64,000 bases of DNA from Rhodospirillales bacterium (lineage in GTDB: Bacteria; Pseudomonadota; Alphaproteobacteria; Rhodospirillales; Defluviicoccaceae): NCBI GenBank assembly GCA_007695045.1, contig REEP01000044.1, forward strand, positions 54,045-118,044. Reading direction: 5' to 3'. Below are positions 36,741 to 46,270 of this stretch, piece after piece. A program made the translations under genes and the position numbers. How positions within the stretch are numbered: position 1 is the first letter of the stretch; every line of letters begins with the position of its first letter. The notes under the pieces were generated by a model. The model saw only the letters and a program-made list of their open reading frames with translations, was not told the DNA's origin and made no database searches.

Positions 36741-38456
36741 GTGCCCATCCCTGAAGGCATCGCCTCGCTCGGTCGGCTGTGGCGCACCCTGCGGCACCAC
36801 CGGCCACGGCAACTGGCGTGGTATCTGTATCGGCGCCGCATCCAGCCTTTGTTGTCTGTCCCGGTGGCGCCGCCGGATCTGGTGGGGCGGCGGCCGGGGG
36901 CGGCCATGCGGCCGCGGCCCTATGCGGGGACGCCCGCCCCCGGTGATGAGCAGGTCACCTTCTTGAATGTGACCCGCCCCTTCGGCACTGCCGACGCGGT
37001 CGATTGGCACCCGTCCGAAGCGTCCCGGCTATGGCGCTACAACCTGCATTACTTCGACTACCTTGCGGATGATGCGCGCACGGTATCCGCGCGCGATCGT
37101 CTGATCTCATCCTGGATCGATGCCAATCCGCCCGGCACCGTGGACGCGTGGGAACCTTACACGGTCTCCCTTCGGATCATTAACTGGATCGATTATATGC
37201 TGCGGACGGCCAGGACGCGGCCGATCCCGGAAAGTTGGCTGACCAGCCTGGGGCAGCAGGCGGCATGGCTCGGCCGCAACCTCGAGCATCACATCGGCGC
37301 CAATCATCTCCTCAAGAATGCCGTCGCCCTTGCCGCCGCGGGGATCTTCTTCGTCGGGCGGGATGCCGATCGCTGGCTGGACGACGGCCTCAGGCTGGTG
37401 CGGCAGCAGGCGGCAAGCCAGTTTCTCGCCGACGGTGGCCATTACGAACGCAGCCCCATGTACCACGCCATCGCCGTCCAGGATCTTCTCGATGTCGTGA
37501 ACCTGCTGCGCCGCAGCGACCGCCCCGATCGAGCCTCGGATCTCGAATACCTGGAAACAGTAGCGCGACGTGGCCTTTGGTTCTTGGCCGATGTGCTCCA
37601 TCCGGATGGCGAGATCCCCCTGTTCAACGACTCAGCCCTGGGCATTCATACCGAGCCGGCGACGCTGTTCCGTTATGCGCGCGAGGTGCTGGGGGCGGAC
37701 GGCTGCCCGGCTTGGCCGACCGCTGGCACGCGGCTGATCGAAAGGCCGATAACCGGCTACTTCGGCCATGCCACGGCTGGTGGGTACATGCTTATGGATT
37801 GCGGCCCGGTGGGTCCCGATTACCAACCCGGCCACGGCCACTGCGACGCCCTCAGTTTCGAGCTCAGTGTCGACGGCCGGCGCCTGATCGTTGACAGTGG
37901 CGTTTCGGGCTATGAAGGCGATCCGCATCGCCGCTACGTTCGCTCGACTGCGGCGCACAATACGGTGATGGTCGACGGGCGCGAGCAGTCGGAGATCTGG
38001 TCCACCTTCCGCATCGGTCGTCGCGCCCGTCCGCTTTCGGCCTCGATCATGGAGGAGTCCGATGGCTCAGTCCGGATACAGGGCGCTCACGACGGCTACC
38101 GTTTCCTGCCCGGACAAATCGTGCACCGGCGCACGATCCGTTTCGAGCCCGAGGCGCGGCGCTGGACCATCGACGACCGGCTTGAGGGCCGGGGTGAGGT
38201 TGCAGCCGAGAGCTTCCTCCATCTGCACCCGGCTCTCAGCCTGACCCGCCACGAACGGGCCTTCGCCGCCGAAACCGGGAAAGGCCCGGTGCTGACGATC
38301 GCTCCGTCCGAGGCGGACTCGGTGGTCGTGCGCGACGGTTACTACTGCCCGCAGTTCGGCGTGGCGGTTCCGAATTCGGTGCTGGTCCTGGCGGTTCGGG
38401 CGCGTCTGCCCTTCACCTTCGGCTGGACGCTCACGGCAGCGCTGCCGACGACCTGA
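36741..38456 (+). CDS. Heparinase II/III family protein
   Basis: A 571-residue protein of the heparinase II/III family, uronic-acid polysaccharide lyases or relatives that act on cell-surface glycans. The N-terminal helical part has WYLYRRRIQPLL, RLWRYNLHYFDYL and NHLLKNAVALAAAG; the middle has LADGGHYERSPMYHAI with candidate catalytic Tyr/His; the beta part has YQPGHGHCDALSFEL and RSTAAHNTVMVDG. No signal peptide is evident. The start is GTG and is preceded by only a weak site. Such proteins often lie in exopolysaccharide clusters, but no other glycan genes are adjacent here. Confidence 0.86.
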   Translation: MPIPEGIASLGRLWRTLRHHRPRQLAWYLYRRRIQPLLSVPVAPPDLVGRRPGAAMRPRPYAGTPAPGDEQVTFLNVTRPFGTADAVDWHPSEASRLWRYNLHYFDYLADDARTVSARDRLISSWIDANPPGTVDAWEPYTVSLRIINWIDYMLRTARTRPIPESWLTSLGQQAAWLGRNLEHHIGANHLLKNAVALAAAGIFFVGRDADRWLDDGLRLVRQQAASQFLADGGHYERSPMYHAIAVQDLLDVVNLLRRSDRPDRASDLEYLETVARRGLWFLADVLHPDGEIPLFNDSALGIHTEPATLFRYAREVLGADGCPAWPTAGTRLIERPITGYFGHATAGGYMLMDCGPVGPDYQPGHGHCDALSFELSVDGRRLIVDSGVSGYEGDPHRRYVRSTAAHNTVMVDGREQSEIWSTFRIGRRARPLSASIMEESDGSVRIQGAHDGYRFLPGQIVHRRTIRFEPEARRWTIDDRLEGRGEVAAESFLHLHPALSLTRHERAFAAETGKGPVLTIAPSEADSVVVRDGYYCPQFGVAVPNSVLVLAVRARLPFTFGWTLTAALPTT

Positions 38457-38464
38457 CCTGAGAT

Positions 38465-39514
38465 CTAAAGCGACGCCAGCATTGGCGCGTTGTCCTCGAT
38501 CTTGCGGATGTGTTCGAACCCTTGCTTCATCTCGGCGTGGATGAATTCTGCCCGCTTCAGCGGCCCGCCTACTTTGGCATCCGGGAAGACCCGGGTCCAG
38601 GCATCGATCTTCACCGACAGCGCGCACAGAACGCCGCCAATGGTGGTGTGATAGCTTCGGATCAGGCGTTCCACCTTGCGGAAGCGCTCAGCGCTGAGAT
38701 CGTGCCACATGTCGTCGGTGCTGCGATCGAAATTCTCGAACCGACCAGTGATGGCGGCCGTCAGATCGTTGATCGTGCGCTCCATGACGAGGCAGGTTTG
38801 GATAAGATTGTTGTCATGCTTGAGCTGATGAGCACGCCGCAACTCCTCGAGAGAGCTGACAAATTTATCGATGGACGGCGCGATGGAATCGAGGCAATTT
38901 CTGTAATAAGCGAGTGACAGGAATATATCACCATAATCTTCTAGGAATTTTGGAATATCTCCAAGACTGATTCCCAAACGAGTCGCCATGTTCCGAAGTT
39001 TTTCACGCGCCTTTTTCACGTCCGGACTGCGAAAAAGATTGATGATGTCATCAAAGGTTTGGATCGAAACATCGTCGGTCCCATAGACTTCCAATAGAAG
39101 TGGCCGGGTGAAAGCTGACATGTAACTGGTAAGATCCTTGATCTTGCGCGGCGACAGCCTCAAGGAATCTACGTGATTGACGACAAGGTCACGCTCCCGA
39201 AGCGTCAGCCGCAGGCTGTAGACGTCGTAACTCGATAACTCAGCAAGACTGCGCAGCATCCTCAGGTCAGGATGTACAGGTGTTCGTGGCCAACCAAATT
39301 CCTTGGCAGCATCTTCTACCGAGAGCTGTCCGCTCCCCATTTCCGAACCGCCGAAAAACTCGATCACGGCTTGAAGGCGAACGTTCTTGATCATCCGCGC
39401 CCGCTTCAGAGCCTTTGTTTCGAAGGGGAGCATGGATAACGGCAGGGTGTGCAATGAATCCCGGTCCACGTCCCGGATTTCGTTTTCGGAATCATCGGCT
39501 TTTTCGGGGCGCAT
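38465..39514 (-). CDS. Unknown protein downstream of cheY-cheZ
   Basis: A 349-residue, mostly helical soluble protein I do not recognise. It has ESEN-type acidic start, ALKRARMIKNVRLQAVIEFF, a possible DNA- or protein-binding helical region (VEDAAKEFGWPRTPVHPDLRML), LRLTLRERDLVVNHVDSLRLSP, and a later part (NLIQTCLVMERTINDLTAAI). No membrane segment or catalytic motif is visible. The DNA between about 38880 and 39150 is clearly AT-richer than its neighbours. It follows cheZ on the same strand after 48 bases, so a motility or chemotaxis role is suggested by context only. It converges with the heparinase-like gene. Confidence 0.75.
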   Translation of the reverse strand: MRPEKADDSENEIRDVDRDSLHTLPLSMLPFETKALKRARMIKNVRLQAVIEFFGGSEMGSGQLSVEDAAKEFGWPRTPVHPDLRMLRSLAELSSYDVYSLRLTLRERDLVVNHVDSLRLSPRKIKDLTSYMSAFTRPLLLEVYGTDDVSIQTFDDIINLFRSPDVKKAREKLRNMATRLGISLGDIPKFLEDYGDIFLSLAYYRNCLDSIAPSIDKFVSSLEELRRAHQLKHDNNLIQTCLVMERTINDLTAAITGRFENFDRSTDDMWHDLSAERFRKVERLIRSYHTTIGGVLCALSVKIDAWTRVFPDAKVGGPLKRAEFIHAEMKQGFEHIRKIEDNAPMLASL

Positions 39515-39562
39515 GCTCAGCCTCGATTGCAGGTTCCTGCCGACGTGATGCTCTCGGAGCCG

Positions 39563-40207
39563 TCAACCGAAATCATCGAACAGCGCGTCGATCTCAGCCT
39601 GAGTCTTGGCGAGGCCCGGCAGCTGTGGGCCGTTACAAAGCTCGCGGTCCGACGCTTCTGCGGTGGGTTCGCCCATGGCCTTGGCCGGCTCCTGGGCGCT
39701 CAGGGCCGAACCCATGATGGCGACAATGGCGTCCATTTTCTCTTCGATATAGCGAAGCGCGTCACAGACCTTGGTCACCCGCTGGCCGGTAATGTCCTGA
39801 AACGCGCAGGCCTCAAAAATCCGAGTACTGGCATCCAGTAGGACACGCTGTTGATCGGGCTCCAGCAGCGCCGCAATGTTCTGGATCTCTTCGGCCGCGT
39901 CCATGATGGTGTTCGTGGCCTGGGCGGTGGCGTCGACGATGGCCGCCAGTTCGTCCGCGGCTGCGGGGATATGCTGCTCTTTGAGCGAGCCCGGCAGAGC
40001 GGCCGTAATTTCGGTCTCCACTTTGCGGATGTACATCGAGATGCCGCGCAGCGCCAGCAGCAGGCTCCGGATCGGTGGCGTCCGGTTGTCCTTGAGCGAG
40101 GAGATCAACTCCTCGACGAAACGCGACAGATCCTCGGAGTGCATGGCTTTGCCGGTGCCGGCCGGTGCCGGCCGGGGGCTCGCTTCTGGTGTCGTCTCAG
40201 CGTTCAT
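39563..40207 (-). CDS. cheZ: Chemotaxis phosphatase CheZ
   Basis: CheZ removes phosphate from CheY-P. The 214-residue protein forms a long helical hairpin with the catalytic region CAFQDITGQRVTKVCDALRYIEE and ends QAEIDALFDDFG, the conserved CheY-binding tail after a flexible linker. ATG at 40207 has GAGGGCG just upstream; ATG at 40216 is an alternative three codons earlier. The start is 12 bases after the cheY stop, so the two are cotranscribed. Confidence 0.92.
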   Translation of the reverse strand: MNAETTPEASPRPAPAGTGKAMHSEDLSRFVEELISSLKDNRTPPIRSLLLALRGISMYIRKVETEITAALPGSLKEQHIPAAADELAAIVDATAQATNTIMDAAEEIQNIAALLEPDQQRVLLDASTRIFEACAFQDITGQRVTKVCDALRYIEEKMDAIVAIMGSALSAQEPAKAMGEPTAEASDRELCNGPQLPGLAKTQAEIDALFDDFG

Positions 40208-40219
40208 CGCCCTCATCCG

Positions 40220-40612
40220 TCAATCCGGAAAGCCACCGAACACACTGCTGATCTTGGCCTTGAGCGTCTCGGCATTGAAGGGCTTGACGATGTAGTTGGA
40301 TACGCCGGCCTCTTTGGCGGCGATGACATTCTGGGTCTTGCTTTCGGCGGTAACCATGATGAACGGGATGCTTTTCAGATTGCTGTCGGCACGCACTTCA
40401 CGCAGGAGCTGGATGCCGGTCATCGGCTCCATGTTCCAGTCGGAAATGACCAGATTGCACGGCATCTGACGCAGTTTGGTGAGCGCTTCTCCGCCCTCGC
40501 TGGCTTCTTCAATATTGGTGAAACCCAATTGCGTCAGAAGATTGCGCAAAATACGGAGCATCGTCTTGTAGTCATCGACGATCAGAATTTTCATATCCTT
40601 GCTGATGCTCAT
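40220..40612 (-). CDS. cheY: Chemotaxis response regulator CheY
   Basis: A 130-residue single receiver domain. Asp13 and Asp14 (ILIVDDYKTM), phosphoacceptor Asp58 (LVISDWNMEPMTG), the Thr of MVTAESK and Lys109 (NYIVKPFNAETL) are all present. Its phosphorylated form should bind the flagellar switch. ATG at 40612 has GGAGA about 7 bases upstream; an ATG two codons earlier abuts that site. It is divergent from cheA and leads the cheY-cheZ operon. Confidence 0.95.
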   Translation of the reverse strand: MSISKDMKILIVDDYKTMLRILRNLLTQLGFTNIEEASEGGEALTKLRQMPCNLVISDWNMEPMTGIQLLREVRADSNLKSIPFIMVTAESKTQNVIAAKEAGVSNYIVKPFNAETLKAKISSVFGGFPD

Positions 40613-40951
40613 GATCATTCTCCGTCAGGTGCCTCGGCACCCTGAAGCCAATTGCCGGGCCGCCCCCAGAGCGCACCGCACGCCGTCGACCATCGAAAAG
40701 ACGACAGGCTGTCGACGTTGCCACGCGCCATGCCCGGGCCGGCAAACGAAAGTCATCACAGATTGGTAAACAATCGGTAAGGGCAGTGCCGGTGACGAAC
40801 CCATCGCATGCAGGGTCCGGTTTCACCGTTTATTAACATCGGCCAATGTTACATTCTACATGCAAGGGCATCTTTGATGAGCGTTGCCGTGAAATCGGTG
40901 GCCGGATAGGTTTCCGTATCATAAACCTTATTTCTCTGAAACGAGGCCGTC
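40613..40951. promoter_or_regulatory. Divergent cheY/cheA intergenic region with inverted repeat
   Basis: About 340 bases hold the two divergent promoters. It is AT-richer than the rest of the window. TAACAT and ATGTTA at 40834-40851 form a perfect 6-base inverted repeat with a 6-base spacer, about 100 bases before cheA. I could not fit a clear flagellar sigma promoter. cheA has GAGG 6 bases before its ATG. Confidence 0.4.
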
Positions 40952-43762
40952 ATGGATGATTTGATGCGTGACTTTCTGGCTGAGACGACCGAAAGTCTGG
41001 CGATTCTTGATGTAGAACTGGTCAAGTTCGAGAAAACGCCGGATGATGTCGACATATTAATGAATATTTTCCGGCTCGTTCATACAATCAAGGGAACCTG
41101 TGGTTTTCTCGGTCTGAGCCGACTTGAAAAAGTTGCCCATGCCGGCGAGGACGTGCTCGGACGGTTTCGCGATGGTGCCCTGCAACCCAATGCCGCGGCT
41201 GTCAGTCTGATCCTGGCGTGCATCGACCGCATTCGGGAGATCATCGCCGGTCTGGAGCAGGCCGGTTCGGAACCGGCCGGGTCCGACGCGGCACTGATCG
41301 ACCAATTGCATGCGCTGGCCGCGGGAGAGCCGGTCGTTCCGGCCGCTCCGCCGTCGGTGGAACCGGCGGTGGCGACGTCCGCGCCCCAGGCTGCGCCCCC
41401 CGAGGCCACACACACAGAAGGCGGTGGTGCGGCGGCGCCCGTGATGGCCGAGGACGGGTTTCCGATGGCGGCGGAAATGGTGGCCGAGGTCGCAGCCGCC
41501 CTGGCCGCCGGGGACAAGGCGGCCTCGGATGCCGAAATCCTGGCCGACTGCCGTTCCGAGGCCGAAAACGCCGATATGGAACGGCCCGACGACTACGGGG
41601 TGGCTGCGACTGAAGGGCCCGCCGCACCGGCGACGGCCGCCTATGCCGGCGCAGAACGGCGCGCCGGCGCCGACCGCCGCAGCGGCGACGACCGTCGGGA
41701 AGGTTCCGCCTCGTCGCAGTCCATCCGGGTCAGTGTCGACGTGCTGGAAACGCTCATGACCATGGTCAGCGAACTGGTGCTGACCCGCAACAACCTGTTG
41801 CAGATGGTCCGCGGCCGCGACGACAGCGAGTTCGCCGAACCGTTGCAGCGCCTGAGCCTGATCACCACCGACCTGCAGGAAGGGGTGATGAAGACCCGGA
41901 TGCAGCCGGTCGGCAACGCCTGGGCCAAGCTGCCGCGCATCGTCCGGGACCTGGCCACCGAGACCGGCAAGAAGCTCGACCTCCAGATGATCGGCGCCGA
42001 AACCGAACTCGACCGTCAGGTGCTGGAGCTGATCAAGGACCCGCTCACCCACATGGTGCGCAACTCCGCCGATCACGGCATCGAGATGCCCGACGAACGG
42101 ATCAAGGCCGGCAAGCCCGAGACCGGCACCGTCACCTTGCGTGCGTTCCACGAGGGTGGGCACATCATCATCGAGGTCAGTGACGACGGTCGCGGCCTGA
42201 ACATCCGCAAGATCCGGCGCAAGGCGGCCGACTCCGGCCTGATCGGCGAGGCCGAGCTCGACGGCATGTCCGACGCGCAAGTGCAGCAGCTCATCTTCCG
42301 CGCGGGATTCTCCACGGCCGATAAGGTGACCAACGTGTCGGGGCGCGGCGTCGGCATGGATGTGGTCAAGACCAACATCGAAAAGATCGGCGGCACCGTC
42401 GAACTGAAGTCGACCTCGGGCAACGGCTCCGTCTTCAGCATCAAGATTCCGCTGACCCTCGCCATCGTCTCCGCCCTGATCGTCGAGTGCGGGGGCGAGC
42501 GGTTTGCGGTGCCACAACTGAGCGTGCGCGAGCTGGTTCGGGTTTCCCCGTCGGGAGAGCACTCGGTGGAAGTCATCAATGACTCGCCGGTCCTGAGGCT
42601 GCGCAACAGCTTGCTGCCGCTCGTATCGCTGCATGGTCTTCTGGGTCTCGAGCAGCACAGTAAAATAACCGACGGAGATTTCTTCGTCGTGGTAACCCAG
42701 GTCGGCACGCAGAATTTCGGCGTTGTTGTGGATCAGGTGTTTGATACTGAAGAAATCGTCGTGAAGCCGGTGGCGCGTATGTTGCGCAAGATCCCATTCT
42801 ATTCCGGTAATACGATTCTGGGCGACGGCAGCGTGATCATGATTCTGGACCCCAACGGCATCGCCACCGCCATCGGCCAAGCGGCCCTGACGACCACGAC
42901 GGAGGAGACCGCGGCGGCGGCCCACCAGACCGACCAGCGCTCCTCCCTCATCGTTTTCCGTGCCGGCGGCGAGGAACGCAAGGCGGTGCCCATGGCCCTG
43001 GTCGCACGGTTGGAAAGCATCGATCTTGCCACCGTGGAACGGGCCAACGACCGACACGTGGTTCAGTATCGCGGCCACTTGATGCCGTTGGTCCACCTCG
43101 GTCGGGAGCCGGACTGGTCCAGCGGAGGAACCCGGTCCGTGCTGGTGTTCTCCGATCAGGAACGCTACGCCGGCGTCGTCGTGGACGAGATCATCGACAT
43201 TATCGAACAACGGCTGGAGATGGGCCTCTCCTCGGAACGCGAGGGCATTCTCGGCACGGCGGTCATCCACGGCAAAGCCACCGATCTGGTGGACATCGCC
43301 TATCACCTCACCCGCGCCTTCAGCGACTGGTTCGGTGGCACGGAGGAGGACGGCGGCGGCAGGCCGGCGCAGGCCAATCGAAGCCGTCGACTGCTGCTGG
43401 TGGATGACAGTCCGTTCTTCCTCAACCTTCTGACGCCCCAGCTGGCGGTTCTGGGCTTCGAGGTGACGACGGCCGAGAGCGCCGAGCAGGCCTTGAGCCT
43501 GCGTGATCGCGGTGTCCGGGTCGACCTGATCGTCAGTGATATCGAAATGCCGGGCATGAACGGCTTCGAGTTCGCCCAGGCGGTGATGAGCGACGACCGC
43601 TGGCAGCAGGTCCCGATGATCGCGCTGTCCTCCCACGCCACCAAGGCCTATCGCGAGCGCGGCAAGCAGGCGGGCTTCCTCGAATACGTGCCCAAGGCCC
43701 GACGCCAGGACCTGCTGCGCATCCTCAACCAGACCCTGGAAGACGTGGGAGAAGCAGCATGA
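40952..43762 (+). CDS. cheA: Hybrid chemotaxis kinase CheA with C-terminal receiver domain
   Basis: A 936-residue CheA. The Hpt domain carries His44 in RLVHTIKGTCGF. A long proline/alanine-rich linker (about 125-240) leads to the dimerisation helices (ETLMTMVSELVLTRNNLLQM), the ATPase (MVRNSADHGIEMP, VSDDGRGLNI, VSGRGVGMDVVKTNI), a CheW domain and a second CheW-like segment (about 680-790). It ends in a receiver domain (RLLLVDDSPFFLNLL, Asp863 in LIVSDIEMPGMNGFEF). P2 is not obvious. The extra receiver may act as a phosphate sink. The stop overlaps cheW as ATGA. Confidence 0.95.
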   Translation: MDDLMRDFLAETTESLAILDVELVKFEKTPDDVDILMNIFRLVHTIKGTCGFLGLSRLEKVAHAGEDVLGRFRDGALQPNAAAVSLILACIDRIREIIAGLEQAGSEPAGSDAALIDQLHALAAGEPVVPAAPPSVEPAVATSAPQAAPPEATHTEGGGAAAPVMAEDGFPMAAEMVAEVAAALAAGDKAASDAEILADCRSEAENADMERPDDYGVAATEGPAAPATAAYAGAERRAGADRRSGDDRREGSASSQSIRVSVDVLETLMTMVSELVLTRNNLLQMVRGRDDSEFAEPLQRLSLITTDLQEGVMKTRMQPVGNAWAKLPRIVRDLATETGKKLDLQMIGAETELDRQVLELIKDPLTHMVRNSADHGIEMPDERIKAGKPETGTVTLRAFHEGGHIIIEVSDDGRGLNIRKIRRKAADSGLIGEAELDGMSDAQVQQLIFRAGFSTADKVTNVSGRGVGMDVVKTNIEKIGGTVELKSTSGNGSVFSIKIPLTLAIVSALIVECGGERFAVPQLSVRELVRVSPSGEHSVEVINDSPVLRLRNSLLPLVSLHGLLGLEQHSKITDGDFFVVVTQVGTQNFGVVVDQVFDTEEIVVKPVARMLRKIPFYSGNTILGDGSVIMILDPNGIATAIGQAALTTTTEETAAAAHQTDQRSSLIVFRAGGEERKAVPMALVARLESIDLATVERANDRHVVQYRGHLMPLVHLGREPDWSSGGTRSVLVFSDQERYAGVVVDEIIDIIEQRLEMGLSSEREGILGTAVIHGKATDLVDIAYHLTRAFSDWFGGTEEDGGGRPAQANRSRRLLLVDDSPFFLNLLTPQLAVLGFEVTTAESAEQALSLRDRGVRVDLIVSDIEMPGMNGFEFAQAVMSDDRWQQVPMIALSSHATKAYRERGKQAGFLEYVPKARRQDLLRILNQTLEDVGEAA

Positions 43763-44241
43763 CGCCGCAAACACAGACGTCGGATGTCCAGTGCGACGCC
43801 GGTTTTGGCGGCGCTGCCGAGATCGAGTATCTGTCCTTCTTTGTCGATGGCCAGATGTTCGGCTTGCCTTTGCTCAGCGTGCAGGACGTTCTGGATGCCC
43901 GTACCCTCACCCGCATCCCGCTGGCGCCGCCGGAGGTGGCGGGCGCCCTGAACCTCAGGGGTCGCATCATCACCGCCATCAACACGCGCCGGCGGTTGGG
44001 CATGGGCGATGCCGACCCGGAGGGGCGCCGCATGAGCATCGTCGTCGAACACGAAGGGGAACTGTATAACCTGATCGTCGACGGGGTCGGCGACGTCCTG
44101 CGCCTCACGTCCGACATGTGCGAGGACAACCCGGCCACCCTGGACCCGATGTGGCGGGATCTCAGCGGCGGCATCTACCGGCTCGAGACCAATCTTCTGG
44201 TGGTCCTGGACGTGAGCAAACTCCTGACGTTCGACGCCTGA
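43759..44241 (+). CDS. cheW: Chemotaxis coupling protein CheW
   Basis: A 160-residue CheW that links CheA to chemoreceptors. YLSFFVDGQMFGLPLLSVQDVLD, LTRIPLAPPEVAGALNLRGRIITAINTRRRL and LIVDGVGDVLRL are typical. The arginine of NLRGRI is present. A 20-residue N-terminal extension is not conserved. It is coupled to cheA by ATGA overlap. Confidence 0.93.
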   Translation: MTPQTQTSDVQCDAGFGGAAEIEYLSFFVDGQMFGLPLLSVQDVLDARTLTRIPLAPPEVAGALNLRGRIITAINTRRRLGMGDADPEGRRMSIVVEHEGELYNLIVDGVGDVLRLTSDMCEDNPATLDPMWRDLSGGIYRLETNLLVVLDVSKLLTFDA

Positions 44242-44273
44242 CGTCTGTTCCGCGTCACCGCCGGCCGTTGCCT

Positions 44274-44912
44274 TCAGACGCGGTGGTCGGCGGCCTCGCC
44301 CGGGTTCTCGGCCTCGGCGGAAGACTGGCGCCGGTTTTCCTTGATGCGTCGTTCGGCCCGAAGCCGGTGGCGGTGGCGCATGAACTTGAGCGACCACCGG
44401 TAGGCGAGCCAGGCGAAGCCGAAGGCGTAGGGGATCGAGCCGATGATCATCGGCACGCCCTGTTCGGCAGCCATGATCCGGGCGTACTCCACCAGGCGCC
44501 GGAAGAAGCCCTCCACCTCCAGCGTCGCCTGCCACACCTGCAAAAAGTGATTGAAGGGCGGGATGGCGTCCAGGCGCCCCAGCATGGCAAGGCCGGTCAC
44601 ATAAAAGGCGTAATACATCGGGATCATCGTCGCGACGTTGGTGACCCAGGTCCACGCGAGGCTGACGATCAGGCCGAACTCGAACCGGCGGCGGTGGCGG
44701 GCGAGCAGCCAGGTCAGAAACACGAGGTACATCTGTACGCCGATCAGCGGCGTGAACGCCCAGAACACGCCCACCATCACCCCGCGTGCGGTGTACTCCG
44801 GCGGGTGCGGGCTGCGCATCAGCGGGATCATCAGCCGGAAATGAACCAGCCGGCCAAGTTTCTCCCGCCATGAAAATGACCGTCGCAAGGAACTCCTCGA
44901 TTGGTCTGTCAC
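44274..44912 (-). CDS. DUF2062 family membrane protein
   Basis: A 212-residue protein of DUF2062. Visible features are PEYTARGVMVGVFWAFTPL, IGVQMYLVFLTWLLA, NVATMIPMYYAFYVTG and a basic C-terminal tail (FMRHRHRLRAERRIKENRR). Two to four membrane helices are likely. The function is unknown. The start is GTG with a weak site. It converges with cheW. Confidence 0.85.
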   Translation of the reverse strand: MTDQSRSSLRRSFSWREKLGRLVHFRLMIPLMRSPHPPEYTARGVMVGVFWAFTPLIGVQMYLVFLTWLLARHRRRFEFGLIVSLAWTWVTNVATMIPMYYAFYVTGLAMLGRLDAIPPFNHFLQVWQATLEVEGFFRRLVEYARIMAAEQGVPMIIGSIPYAFGFAWLAYRWSLKFMRHRHRLRAERRIKENRRQSSAEAENPGEAADHRV

Positions 44913-45055
44913 TGGGTCCGTTACGGTGGCGCGCGGATCCTTCCCGGGGCGCGTCAGGGCTGCGCGCGGCTCGCCCGACGCGGGCGACTTGATTTCTGCC
45001 GGTCCATGGTGAATTGCAATCCCGTCGCCACGGTGGCGGCGGAGAAAAGCGCGCC

Positions 45056-46270
45056 ATGATGCTGCTGCGGGTGTTTGTCCCGTTCGCCCTCGGGTATTTC
45101 CTGTCCTACCTGTTCCGTGTCGTCAATGCCGTCATTGCGCCGGACCTGGTGCAGGCCGCGGGATTGACGGCGGCCGGCCTCGGCCTGCTGACCAGCGCCT
45201 ATTTCCTCACCTTTGCCGCATTCCAGATCCCGCTGGGGGTGCTGTTGGACCGCTTCGGTCCGCGCCGGACCGAAGCCTGTCTGCTCGTCATCGCGGCCAC
45301 GGGGGCTGTGGTGTTTGCCGTGGCCGAGACCAGTGGCGGCCTGATTGCCGGGCGGGCGCTGATCGGGCTCGGCGTGTCCGCCTGCCTGATGGCCGCCTTC
45401 AAGGCCTTCGTGGAGTGGTTCCCGCGCGACCGGCTGCCGTTCATCAACGGCTGCCAGATGGCCGTGGGCGGCCTCGGGGCGCTGGCCGGAACTGTGCCGG
45501 TGGAAGCCGCCCTCACGGTCATCGATTGGCGCGCCCTGTTCCTCATCCTGGCCGGGGCAACCCTGGTCGCAGCCTTGATCATCGCCACGGTGGTCCCCGA
45601 ACGGCCGGAGGGTCGGCCCCGCCAATCGGTGCGCCGTCAGCTGTCCGGCGTGCGGGCGGTGTTCGCAAGCGGTCTGTTCCGGCGGGTGGCTCCGTTGACC
45701 GTGGCAGCCCAGGCCACCTTCCTCGCCATCCAAAGCCTGTGGGCCGGTCCGTGGCTGCTGGACGTGGCCGGCTTCGATCGTGCCCAGGTGGCCGCCCATC
45801 TTCTCGCCATCGCCGCAGCCATGGTGACGGGCTTCCTCACGCTGGGCTGGCTGGCCAGCCGGGTGACCCGGCTGGGGTTGCCCTCCCTCAGCGTCGCCGT
45901 GGCCGGCATCGCCCTGTTCATGGCAGCGCAGGCGTCCCTGGTCGCCGGTGCCCCGGGCTCGGCCAGTGCCGCCTGGATCGCTTTCGGCTTCTTCGGCACC
46001 GCCGGCATCCTGCCCTATGCGGCGCTGTCCCAGCGTTTCCCCAGCCATCTCGCCGGGCGGCTCAACACCGGCCTCAATCTCCTGGTGTTCACGTCGGCGT
46101 TCGCGCTGCAATGGGGGATCGGCGCCATCATCGATTTGTGGCCGGAGCGGGCCGGCGGCGGCTATGCCCCGGCGGGATACGCGGCTGCCTTCGGCGTTAT
46201 GCTGGCGCTGCAAGGGCTGGCGCTGGCTTGGTTCGCGCTGTATCGCCGCCAAGACGTTCCTGAAGGTTGA
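45056..46270 (+). CDS. Major facilitator superfamily transporter
   Basis: A 404-residue MFS protein with about 12 transmembrane segments. The A-motif-like loop reads GVLLDRFGPRRTEACLL, and GRALIGLGVSACLMAAFKAFVEWFP is typical of sugar-phosphate/nitrate-like porters. Substrate cannot be assigned. ATG at 45056 has GGAG about 11 bases upstream; ATG at 45059 is equally possible. The last 74 bases overlap the C45-like gene on the opposite strand. Confidence 0.88.
   Translation: MMLLRVFVPFALGYFLSYLFRVVNAVIAPDLVQAAGLTAAGLGLLTSAYFLTFAAFQIPLGVLLDRFGPRRTEACLLVIAATGAVVFAVAETSGGLIAGRALIGLGVSACLMAAFKAFVEWFPRDRLPFINGCQMAVGGLGALAGTVPVEAALTVIDWRALFLILAGATLVAALIIATVVPERPEGRPRQSVRRQLSGVRAVFASGLFRRVAPLTVAAQATFLAIQSLWAGPWLLDVAGFDRAQVAAHLLAIAAAMVTGFLTLGWLASRVTRLGLPSLSVAVAGIALFMAAQASLVAGAPGSASAAWIAFGFFGTAGILPYAALSQRFPSHLAGRLNTGLNLLVFTSAFALQWGIGAIIDLWPERAGGGYAPAGYAAAFGVMLALQGLALAWFALYRRQDVPEG

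Noticed and set aside
41057..43774. 905-codon open frame on the minus strand across cheA
   Set aside because: It is an exact shadow of cheA, a well-supported gene with full domain structure. Long antisense frames are common in GC-rich DNA with strong codon bias. The translation is low in complexity and matches no family.
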